Source: Choristocarpus tenellus KU-1152
Taxonomy: Eukaryota > Phaeophyceae
NCBI GenBank assembly: GCA_964200185.2
Contig: CAXNAD020000344.1
Span: 1-21,438 of the forward strand
Length of the DNA stretch: 21,438 nucleotides
Reading direction: 5' to 3'
In this document: piece by piece, positions 1 to 12,100 of the stretch
Position numbering within the stretch: the stretch's first letter is position 1
Layout of the letters: the number at the start of each line of letters is the position of its first letter
Translations under genes and position numbers: made by a program
The notes under the pieces: generated by a model
Told to the model about the DNA's origin: nothing
The model's database searches: none
Seen by the model: only the letters and a program-made list of their open reading frames with translations

Positions 1-114
1 AGGGATGAATAGATTTGGCTGTGGGAGGCTGAAGGTGATCCCCTGTAAGACCCCCTCATTGAGTGCCTCTGGTACTGATTCAGCACTAACAGCCCTTTGC
101 CATCTCTGTAGCAC
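1..114 (-). CDS. NRDC: Nardilysin-like exon 12, cut by the window edge
   Basis: Thirty-eight open codons after acceptor AATACCAG|GTG, phase 0. VLQRWQRAVSAESVPEALNE leads into ITFSLPQPNLFIP, matching the 'LxLPxxNxFIPTDF' segment at the start of the second half of insulysin/nardilysin. This shows that the gene continues beyond the window and is not truncated at 4869. Confidence 0.8.
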   Translation of the reverse strand, partial: MLQRWQRAVSAESVPEALNEGVLQGITFSLPQPNLFIP

Positions 115-3100
115 CTGGTATTGGTTGTACAAGGAACAAGACACATCGAAAGGTATGAGGTACTGGGATGAAGACACATACATCGTAAATATATATATAT
201 ATATATATGGAAGAGTAAGTCACTCTTGTATACTAGTGTGTAGTGCATCATTAAATAATACAAGTGTATAGTACATCATTAAATAATACTAGATAGTACA
301 TTAAATAATAGGAGGTAATAACTATGCAAAAGAGAGCTATTCTAATAGAGTATGGAGCACTCTAGTCGCTGGGACCATAAACTCATGGAAGAGAAAACAG
401 AAGGTCAGCGGAGGAGGTGGCCAAGGTAAAGGTACCACTGGTCAATGTACGGACCATATCCTAACAAGATCCTAACAAGATCCTAACAAGATCCTAACAA
501 GATCCTCCAACCAGCATACCGCATTCCTGCACCTCCCATGGCTGACACATTGTTTGGGGAACGCAGCGCGTACAAGGAGTACATCAAGCATCGCGAGGGT
601 CTTGTGGTTCCTTCTGGGCCAGGCCACGAGGGGAGCTGCAGCGATGGTGGTCAGTACCTACGAAAATAACGGCAGCCCCAAAGGGAGGGCAGCCTGGCTT
701 GAATTAGAGCAGATCTATGGGGGGCGCGCTGCGGTTCAGCGGCCCATGCAGGTCATAGTCATAACTCCTTGTATGCACTGCGTTCCCCAAACAATGTATC
801 AGCCATGGGAGGTGCAGGAATGTGGTATGCTGGTTGGAGGATCCGGTACAGTCCCTTGCCGCCCGCATAGCTCACCAGCGCCATCCGCCATTCTGCCCAC
901 TTCTCCCTTGTATGCCCCCATGCTCTAGTCCATAGTAGCTTACGGGGGTCCGTTTACGTACCAATGAGGCTCATAACCTATGCAAAAGAGAGCTATTCTA
1001 ATAGAGTCTTTGCGCACATCAGCAGACATATCAAAATGTGCTTCCGTCAGTCACACTACTCCATTTACCCTCCCTAAGTAATAAGAAATCAATCCACCGA
1101 GATTCGAACCTATTACTCCACTCAGTCAGCATACGGAAACAAGTCATTGACACTTACTCCACTCAGTCAACATACGGAAACAAGTCATTGACACTTACTC
1201 CACTCAGTCAACATACGGAAACAAGTCATTGACACTTACTCCACTCAGTCAACACTTCTGTTGTGTTGTGCTGGTCACTAAACACATATAAACCATATAT
1301 AGACTATCTAGCCTATATTGCACAACAACAAGTAGCAACGAAAAACTTTACATGAGTGAGGAAACACAAAAAACACTCACATCACACATTGGAAGAAATA
1401 GAAAAGGATGGATTCAATCAAAGGCTGTCTACCTTTGAGGTATACCATTGGACACTGTTCAAACAAGACAGCAGGAATAGATGGATATGGACTGCATTTA
1501 GTGGCATTGTTCATGCAGTGGCAGTGTCCTCGTTTGATTTTTAAAATTAAGATAAAACAAGAACAGAATGAAGGACACCAAACACAAACACAGACACCAA
1601 CCCACTGCTTGACATTACCAATCCTGTAAACATTCACAAAAATCAAGAGGAGGCAGACACCCATCTTCAGGAACCTTGTCATGGATTTGGAGGGCAAAGG
1701 CACAATTCCACTCCACCACCGACAACAACTGGACCACACCTTCCAAGAGGGTAACACAATATCAAACTACACACTAGGTAGTAATATATCACAATATCAA
1801 ACTACACACTAGGTAGTAATATACCATAATATCAAACTACACACTAGGTAGTCATATAACACAATATCAAACTACACACTAGGTAGTAATATATCACAAT
1901 ATCAAAATACACACTAGGTAGTAATATAACACAATATCAAACTACACACTAGCTAGTAATATACCAAAACTCTTGTTGTGGTGAAGCTCTGGGCACATGT
2001 GACAGAAACAAATAATAATAAAAATGTGTATGCTATTGGTAAATATATATATGCTGCTTCAGAAGTGCATTCACAGTATAAAATAAACTGTATGTAAGGA
2101 CCTTGGCGAACACATACATTCACACTTCCTTGACATGCTACCACGACTGTTTCAAGAACAACATCACATTTTTTTTTTAAATAGTATTATTACTAATTCA
2201 ACTAAATGCGAGGTGCTGCATAATGGACGGTACATGTCTGTACAAACAAGTAAGAATTGGAAATTAAAACTATTGATAACAGAGTGATTTGTATGGTGCT
2301 ATGACTATGGGTTGTGAGGCGTATTGTCAACAAATAAAAATATTAATTAAATGTATTCGGAAAAAACAGTAAGGTCCTACATACTATTACATACATGATG
2401 TATCAGAAAGTAGACCTTTTTGTTCTGAAAAAGAAAAGTGGTAAAATGCGATAGTGGTTGTGTGTTGGAAGACTACTAAAAGTAATCTGGTTAAAGTTAA
2501 ACCAATGGAATTTGACTGTTGTGAAGAGTGGTAAGAGTATGGTTGACTGTTTGTCTTCATGGTGTCGTTTTCATAGTAGAGTGCAGCTGGCTGGGGCCTC
2601 CCCCTAACCCTAATTAAGAAATAACAAAATATAATAAATATTAACAAGATAAGGAAAGAATGATGACATGTCATTGCATTGATCAAGTTCTTAATAATCA
2701 GTTAAGCCAAGGGCTAAATGGGATGGTGTGTGTTTGCACCAAAATGATTTTGACAGGTTACAGTGGTAACAGCAAGAGTTGATTGGATGGAATGTGACCA
2801 ACATTATACATCACAGTATTAGAATTGAGATTTAAAAAATGGTATGACACATCACAAACCTAGTTAATAAACACAACAATAACAATAATAATCATTACAG
2901 TATTACAGTGACAAGGCTTACAAAAGCAGAAAGAGAGAGAGTGCTTGTGCAGATGAGTTAACTTTTTAAATGTCTACACTCATGATTTTACTGCAAAATG
3001 GTTAGGATAACCAGTGATAAGGTAATGCATAGTCAGAAAACACTTTGGCACAGAGACCATACACTTATCACTCACTTATACACTTATCATTCAATTATAC

Positions 3101-6100
3101 ACTTACCATTCATTTATACACTAATCATTCACTTACACACTAATCATTTATTTATACACTAATCATTCACTTATACAATAATCATTCATTTATACACTTA
3201 CCATTCATTTATACACTAATCATTTATTTATACACTAATCATTTATTTATACACTAATCATTCACTTATACACTAATCATTCACTTATACACCCATCATT
3301 CACTTATACACTAATCATTTATTTATACACTAATCATTCACTTATACACTAATCATTTATTTATACACTAATCATTCACTTATACACTAATCATTTACTT
3401 ATATACTTACCATTCACTTATACAATAATCATTCATTTATACAGCAACTGGAAAAAAACCAAGGATACATCATATGAGTGATGATATCTAACATGCACTA
3501 TGACTCCCTTGTGGTATGCATGTTTTGAACATTGTGGGGGGGCACTTTCAGCTAACGATGTGTTAACACTAAATTTTTTATATGGTCACATGGTCTTGAG
3601 GGGGGATAACTGCAGTTTAGACTGGGGCATATTGATAGTGTATATGACACAAGGTTAAAAAGGTCATAGAAATTAAAAAACAACCAAAATCGACCACCCT
3701 CTTTGATAATTTAACTATTATTATTTAACTCATATTAAGTGACTGCCCAATAAAAAATAAGGAATAAGGTTTTAATCTGAATTTTCAACTCCTACAAATA
3801 ATAACGGTGTACTACTAGTCATAACCCTAACCCTAAACCAAAACGATCAATACGGAAATCAAAATAAAAGGAAATGGATCTACATCCAATCTCCTCTCTA
3901 TATTTGTGATTTATTATATTAGTAGTATAATACAGATGGAAACTTATCAGATTAACTCATCCTCCAGAAAACCATTCATAAGACTCACGATTCTCTTATG
4001 ATATTAACATTCACAAAATGCTGGTAACAAAAAGAAAAGGCGAGTAGCACAAACACCCTAACCCTGATAATCCCTCTGAAATATCTATAAAAACTACAAG
4101 AACAAAAAATGGAGCAATACAAGGAGTCACTCAAATGTCAAACATATCTATTTATATCAAAACAAGGGTATAACTGCGACTACTTCTGCCAAAAGCCTCC
4201 TCCAAAGTACAAAAAAAAGTGTCAATACAGAACACAAAAAACGCCACGCAGTGGTGTATACATTTTATTAACAATATATTAGTAGTAATAGAGTACGTAC
4301 TTATTATTAACAATATAATAGTAATAGTATACATACATATTAACAATATATTAGTAATAGTATACATACATATTATTAACAATATATTAGCAACAGCATA
4401 AATGTTATATAGTAGTATATAATAGTAGGCACACTGTGGACTAGCTATCACTCTTTCAAGCAATAGTTCACTGTCTCTTCGTGCAGACAATGGTTGTTAC
4501 ACCATTACTTGAAAGAGACATATCCTGGTATACAATACACAGTGAATGTCATAATCACTGAGACTTCCGCACCAACAACGAATAGTTCCTATGAAGAGCA
4601 AATGCATGTTTTACTTCTCTGGCTAAGGGCGTTGGTCATCTGAGCAAAGAACTGAAAAACATCAACAACACAAACAGAATAAACCCAAATCTTTACTTCA
4701 GTGTAACATACTTACCACTATATATATACTCACCAGTATATACTTGCCGGTAAATATTTAATAGTTATCTCCTATCACTTCTCACTTTTCCAAGCGCCTG
4801 ATATACACTGTATGTATGTATATATGTATGTATGTATAGGTTTTGTGAGAGCAATTAACACTGGTGCATCAATTAAATCTCAAGTGACTGATAACACACA
4901 TCCCCACCTCACTGGGAACAGAGTCTTTCCAAAAGCACACCCCAAAGCGCTGCTCTTTCTGGGGAGGTCGATCTTCTCCAGGCTTCCTGCACAGTGGATG
5001 ATACTGCCCTTCCTCCTCCTCCTCCTCCTCCTCCTCCTCTTCATCTCCACCTTCATCTTCATCTTTATCCTCATCATCACAGATATTATCATCCCCACCC
5101 TCATTCATACTATTCATTTCTTCCTCATCACCATTTCCTCTCCCATGGATCACTGACACACCATCCACAGTCCTCCCAAATAAACTGGATTGGACATCAT
5201 AGCGGGCTGCCTCAGGTGTGAATTTCAGAAGAATCCCCTGTAGAATATCACAGTAACACCAAGCAAAGTCAACTAGATACTTAAATACACAGACCTTCAT
5301 TGTGATCATTTTGATGTGATAATGTGATATCAACATTAATAGTGTTGGGTATTAAGGGTGTGCTTGGCATTGGGGTAGTGGTTGGACCAGGTGTAGGTGA
5401 CAAGGAATGCAATCATGTATATTTCCACCCAATTTAGGCAGAGTTTGCTGTTTCACTTTCCAAATACCTATCGTTTCCTTCCATGATCCCTGGTGAATGT
5501 CTAAGGCTAGATTTTCAAAATACAATGGAAGGGATTCATCAAACTGTCTAATTCCATTTTGATACACCTTGGGGAGAAAATGACCAATAGATCAACAATT
5601 CTAGAATCCCTCCGAGGAAGGACCATAGATATAGTAAAGGAGGGTGGAGGTTCTTTCCTTGCAATCCTCCATAGACAAGCCTGCCAAGATTATGAAAAAG
5701 AAAGAACTTCATACTTAATACTCAGAGAAGCAAAAATGGCATTGGAGGTTTTAGTAAAAGCACATTCCAAACTATGATCCACAGGTCAGAAGGCCCCCCT
5801 GGAGAAGCACACTGCTATGTTATTGTATACCACATACAATATAACCGCATTGTCAATCCTATACGTTGGTACACTAGTACACTACAAAGAACACACTATA
5901 CAATACAGTATACTACTGTATTGAGATTGTCAAGATGATGACTACTGTGAAGCTAAGATATAAAGTTATCTCAGTACCTGTGGTAACACGCACTAAATTT
6001 TGTGTTATCTCCAAACATTTACTTATACACAGCACTGTACTCTCCAAATAATACTAATACTTCAAAGTAAGTACAGTACACCATAAATAGTACTCAAGGT

Positions 6101-9100
6101 GTTGTGCTAATGTTACTTTTAGTATCACTATTACACCAATATGGTACCTCCCACCAAAGGTTTCTGACAACTTTATTAACAAGGTCTACGCAAGATCCGA
6201 AAAAGGACCTCACAACATGAGAATGATCTAATCAACTCTGACCAACAGTCACCTGAATCATACCCGGATCCCAATCCTCCATGAGATACGGCCCCCTGAG
6301 AATGTGCTGGTCTGCATATCGTGACAAAGGGGCCATCCGCTCAGCTAGCTGCTCCACATACTCTACCGGCTCTGTCTCCTCCTGAAAACTGATTGTGACA
6401 ATTACAATTGTAGTCTATACTACCCATATATAACTATAAATATGAATATAAATATGAATATAAATATGTAAGGCGACTACAATGATACACAGCAGGCTGT
6501 CATAAACACAACTTCACCTTTGTTACAAATAATCTTGTAATCAATGGGATCATGAGGGGAGAGTGAGCCCTTCAAAAGCAATCCCCATGGTGTAAGAGAA
6601 CAAGTATGCCAAAGGGGCAGCAACAACAATGTGATCTACAGTACAATGTAATCTACAAAACAATGTGATCTACAAAACAATGTGATCTACAATACAATGT
6701 GATCCACAATACAATCAACAAGAGCGCACCGGTACAGGATATCTGAAACGTCTCTGATCTCATTGAACACCCACTCCTGGGGACCCTCACGGCGCAGCAT
6801 TGCTATGTAACAGTACATCGCCTCCACAATGTCCAGCCAGTGCCGTACTCCAGTCTGGCAAGCACACCAAAAATAATGAAATTAAATAATGAAATTAAAT
6901 AATGAAATTAAATAATGAAATCAAATCAGAAGGCAATCAAAACTAAATAGTAGGAGGTAGGAGGAGAGGTAATAACAGACAGTGCCAGTGACACAGCCTG
7001 AGAGTGATGATAGGTGATGGTAGGTGATGGTACTATAAATAGATTAAAGTATGTCAAAAGTATGTCAGCACTTCACCGAAGGGAGTGATGGTAGGGCTGT
7101 TCTTGGCATGAAACCAACAACCACATACATTGAATGTATTAACAGATTGCATTTGAAGAAGTGAAGAAAAACAACAGATCAATAAACAACCACTGTACAC
7201 AGCCAAGTAACAAGCAAAAGTGCAAAGTGTAACTAATTTCCATCTGCAGGAAAAATATCCTCCTTCAAGGTATCAACCTGTGTCCGGTAGATGACGTATT
7301 CAATCTAAGTGTTAGAATATCTCTTAGTGTTTACTCCTTGGAAATAAAATGAGCCATACTGATAATAACTTTGTAACACAAAACACAGTTAACCATGACA
7401 CATAAGCATCGCCAGCAGCACCATAGCATGTCAGGGTTGATTAGCAAAATCACAGAAAGTTATTATGAGTAAAAAAAAAAAAACACTGAAAAGAGTAGAT
7501 GGCAACAAAGAACACTTTCGTTGCCCCATGTGGGAGGTGACATTCTTCACACCCTAACCCTAACATCAGCATAATAGCAGTTGCAAATATTCTAACACCA
7601 ACATCTAATTCTGTCCAACATAATTCATGACAATATCTATTTTACCAGAGTAGTAATACCCGTCAAAAACTAACCAATAACCTATCAATAAACTATCAAT
7701 AACCTATCAATAACCTATCAATAACCTCTCCACTGGGTTTTGTACAAGGTCCCAAGTGGCCATCATCATGAAAGAAAGAAAGGTATGCATCGGCTCAGTG
7801 TTCCAAAGGTCTATTGGGATATTTCTCAGAGGCAATTCAAATAGATCTCCTCCTATACACAGCATTACCTGATAATACACGTAACTACAAGTACAACAAC
7901 ACTCTACTGACAGTTCAAGGCAGCTTCTCATAGCAAAGAATTTCCAAATGTACTTGAGTGCTGCAAGCACAATTCAGCATTGTGGTGAGAGAGGTGAGAT
8001 ATACTCGACGCAATGGATGGGATGGTTTGACTTAGCAAAAGTGAAGGTGCACAGAAGTTTTTCATCATCGTCATTAGGAGTTGGCTGGAAGATTGACAGC
8101 AAAGTCTCATAGCTAACATCATACCCGGTGAAGGTACATCACAGCAGAGAACTTGTGAGTACTCTAGAGTGACAGCTCAACTCAGAATTAGAAAGGAATA
8201 TGCACACAATATAGATTCCTTACCTTGGTGAGATTAAAGGTCACACAGAACAACGCGCAGCAGGACCCACTCTCAAAGCCAGTTCCATCCACCCCTGCTG
8301 AGATTCCCGTTGCCCAACGCCTCTCCCTTAGCAGGCTGAAGATACTACCCTTGCCCTCATGACCAATCAGGTGACCCAAGTACTCGCAAGGTTTAGCCTT
8401 GTACAGACTGTGGACAGGTGATATGGGAAGGCATGATGACCAATTTCAGCAAATGCACATCACCCTGCATGCCTCTATCCTCTCAACACTCAATCCCTAA
8501 CCCTACCAAAAGTATAGTTCTTCCCAAATTACATAAGCAATGAGCTACATACTTTGTTCCTCCCGATACATTCGAGATGTGCCAATACTTCTTTAAAGCA
8601 TGAGGTCAACTGACTGAGAAACATCATATCCACCCTAAGTCACACTGAAGCTGTAGACGGTGGATATCCCAAGCACAAGCACAAGTACAGTAGTTGATGC
8701 AACAGCAGGTGCTACTGCAAACAGAATTTAATCTGTGCAAATCGTAATAATAATAATAATAACAACAATAATAATAATAATAATAATATCATATGCTCAT
8801 ATCCAGACAAACACAAACAAAAGACATGTATGGGAACAACAATCACTCAAGAGTGGCAGGACTGGAACAGTCAGAAAACAAAACACTTCAACAATAAACT
8901 TCAATAAACTTCAAGAGCCAAGTTTCTCGTTGAAGTTGAAATGCACACGAAGACATGCCTGTGTCAAATCACATCAAAATCGTAACACACAAAAAAAACC
9001 CGCAAACAATCAATCACAGATGACTGCCTTCCTCCATATCATAGCACCCTACCTCCTTTGTGCCAGATGCAAACTTGGCATATGTGAAAGGATGACACAC

Positions 9101-12100
9101 AATCAGATTAGCTTTCTTATCCACTTCACATATACAGCATCGCAATTCCAGCACAACCTACCTGAGCTGTTCCTCTAGCTGCCAAGTAATATGAAGGTCA
9201 TGAATATCTTTCACTGGTTGCACTCGAAAAACAGTCCCTAAGCAGTCTACAGCCATGGGCAAGCCCGCTGATGCTACCTCTGCCGCAAGGGGCAGCTCTG
9301 TTCCGATAACACTGTTTCCCCTCCCATTTGACCCTACAGCCTGGTCACTACCAGCAATGCCTGAGAAGTAATCAACAACCAGGTCTTGCAACTTGTCCAA
9401 CGAATCAGTTCCTAGCACCACAAGGTGCATTGCAGGGGCCTTATAATGCAATTTGTAGAAGTCGAACAGCATTGCCCGGACATCAACCCCTTTGCTCTCT
9501 GGTTCATCCTTCAAGGAGGCCTTGCTGCCCCAACAGAACTTGCTGAAGGGATGTCCTGCATGAATCACCCACCAGAAACACAGAATAACAAAGATCCCAC
9601 GTAAGTTGAACAGGGTATCGCCTCAAAACTCAACAAATGGTGGCAAATCCAGTCAATACAGTGTTGTGGTGCACCCACGGGTACAGAGGTATGACCAGTA
9701 AAGGACAAGCCCAGGAAATATGTGCTTGGAGTTGAGGGTGTCTTGTAAGGTGTCTGAGTGTTTCTAGAGTGTGTTGATGTTTTGCATAGCCTGTCACAAT
9801 CTCAATATCCTCTACATCTTCCCAAATTTGTATGTATACATGGCATATTGCCTTAAGTTGATAAATACTGACACCACACTAACCCAGAACATCCATCTCG
9901 AGAAGATCTATCAAATACACCCCTCACCAGGCTTGGATGTGTGGCACCACAGCTCTTGTAGACGGCAACTGTCACTGTTGCGACTGAGGCAGAACTCGCT
10001 TTCAATGCTCCTAAGCTCACGGTCACTGATGTCAGCCAGCATGAGGGGGCTAATAAAGACCTGTGCAAAAATATCAAGGGCCTTTTGGCATACGATAGAG
10101 TGGGACACATAACATACATACGTGTATAAGGTGCCGTCATACAGTGACAACCACAGGAAACTGAAGGGTAGCTTATGTATCGTGAGTAGACATAAAGGAG
10201 CAATATCATGGGTGACATCACGTATTAGTTTCAAATACAACAAACCAAAAGGTAACAAAATCTGATCAGTAACTTCTGCTGATGTAGGTTTGTTGTCATT
10301 CATCAAGTTGATTCATTCAATGGATAATCTACTGGATATATAGACACTTGCTCAATAAACAAGTTCTACAATGATTGAACTTAACAGTCATTCTATCAAT
10401 TTTCACTATACAAACAGCTCGTTCTATCCTGCTATATCAATCAGGGCAACGACAACACTCTCACTCCTGCAAAGCCTAGCTGTACCTAGAGTGTTTAGAA
10501 GTGGCCACTGGAAACTCTTGAAACAACCTGATTCATCACACTCATCTCCAAATATTGCCCAGCTTCCTGCGTACGTGAAAGCATGAACTACACCGTCTCC
10601 CAAACTCAGGAGAGTCAGCTTTCAAACATACATTTACACTATAGCACTAAGACAATGTAGTACTCTTTGTAAAGAAGTAGGCAGGTCTATATCCCATCAC
10701 AACAGTCACCCTGCTGGGCACAATTCAACCACACCTTGCTTAGGTGCTGTGGCAGGATGTCAAAGTGATAAAGTGTGTACTCGCATTCCGTGTACGCATT
10801 GGTTGACCCCCCATGCTGTGATATGAATGAGTCGTACTCATTCTCATCTGGGTATTTCTCAGAACCCATGAATAGCATGTGCTCTAAGTAATGCCCTAAG
10901 CCCTGTTGCAAGGATTAGGGTAGTTGTAGGGTTTAAAGTGAGGATTGTGTTGGATCAGGACAATTACTCCAATGCATGCAGTGAGTCTCTCATTATCCGA
11001 TAAGCAAAAGTGTTGGCAAAGGTTGGGAGATCCGTTGAAATTCTAGTTCTGACATGCACAGGGATGTGTTTCATATGTAGTACATACTGTAGGTATTCCA
11101 ATCTTGAATAATCCAGGTATCAAATCCGGAAAGCAGCAATTTGTTGTTCACAATCTAAAGAAATTTATCTGAAGCCATAGTCATACCTGGCAGCAGTCAG
11201 GGTCAGAGAAGCTGCCCACACCCACGACCATGGCTGCAGCAGCCTTCTTCACACTCTGGCTCTCTTGCTCCTTCTCGAAGTATGGGTCAAGTACAAGTCG
11301 GCCAAACAATGGAGTTCTTCACGGGGGTGGTGGATATGAAAGTTTGACTAATGAGTAAGGCTGAAGCAACCTTTTCTGCCCTCTGGCTCCCCTTACACCT
11401 TATTTGAGTATGGATCAAGTACAACTTGGAGCAACGATGGGACTGGTTCACCAAGTTGGGGACGGAAAATCTAATTCCGCAACTATAACAGCATTATTTT
11501 CTAACATATCAGTGCTCTCGGCAACAAGAGGCACTTCCACGAAAACGGTCAGAACATGGACACTAGACACCTTGATCCGACCAGCAATATGGTTGGGTCA
11601 AGGTTGGAAGGGAGAAGATGCACATCGTCTGCCCCTCATCTTCACCGCAATATATAAATAATGTTCTATGTACCTCATTATCCACACTCATTCCATCCTC
11701 CTCGTCAGCATCGTCATAATCATGATCATCGTCTTCGCTGCTCCCTTCACTGCTCCCTTCACTGCTCCCGTCTTCAGTGTCTCCACCCAAGCTCCGATTG
11801 CATACTTCGGACCCAGTCCTCTCCCCATATGATGAGCTTCAAACAAAGTAGAGGCATAGAGTGTCAAATGTTTGGCGTCTATTTTGATGAAGACAGCGAG
11901 GAGTAGCCGATGTATCACTTAGCAAAATACTATGCGTGAAATGGAAAGGTCAATTAACTCCATCGTGACCAGCGGACGAGCACTCTTCTCTAGTATGAAT
12001 GGGAAACAACCCTTCAATAATATCTTCTTGCGTACAAAGAGTACCTTGAGGGAGGGTCGTGCACCAGCAGCGCACGCAACCCATTGCGAAGTCGAATGAG

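Larger units (their letters stand above)
115..4907 (-). other. Nardilysin-like intron 11 (4.8 kb), repeat-rich
   Basis: Long intron between two conserved coding blocks. It carries the inverted-repeat element at 322-1007, the tRNA-like repeat at 1094-1253, minisatellites at 458-507, 1756-1968 and 3055-3442, a TA run at 188-208, AT-rich repeats near 244-305 and 4264-4395, and three CCCTAA dimers. I see no coding exon in it. The open frames present do not match any family block and look like chance. Confidence 0.7.
6855..8223 (-). other. Nardilysin-like intron 8
   Basis: About 1.4 kb. Open frames at 7707-7970 and 7928-8122 on the minus strand fall here, but splicing AAG|GTAAGG to CCAG|ACT reproduces the family sequence without a gap, so they are not needed. 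It contains a poly-A run near 7471, a CCCTAA dimer at 7551-7564 and a 12-bp minisatellite at 7672-7726. Confidence 0.65.

Noticed and set aside
1094-1180. A functional tRNA gene
   Set aside because: Only A- and B-box-like sequences are present. I could not find a matching acceptor stem or anticodon arm, and the sequence is part of a tandem repeat.
4152-4490. Open frames on both strands rich in Ile, Tyr and Asn
   Set aside because: They are translations of the AT-rich tandem repeat at 4264-4395.
4869-4907. Reading the poly-Glu exon through to a stop, making a half-length peptidase
   Set aside because: A donor GAG|GTGGGG at 4907 lies right after the conserved KEQRFG...DSVPSE segment, and the next family block is found in the correct phase at 114-1. 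The tail after the donor has no family similarity.
7707-8122. Two minus-strand open frames between exons 8 and 9 of the peptidase
   Set aside because: Splicing over them gives continuous family sequence (FNLTK to TGVRHWL), so there is no room for extra coding sequence, and they show no family match.
10710-10734. Extension of the HxxEH exon to a donor near 10709 (adding VWLNCAQQ)
   Set aside because: It resembles part of the next block, but the phase then fails at the next exon. The segment ALDIFAQVFISPLM, found after acceptor CAAAAG at 10082, supplies that block correctly.
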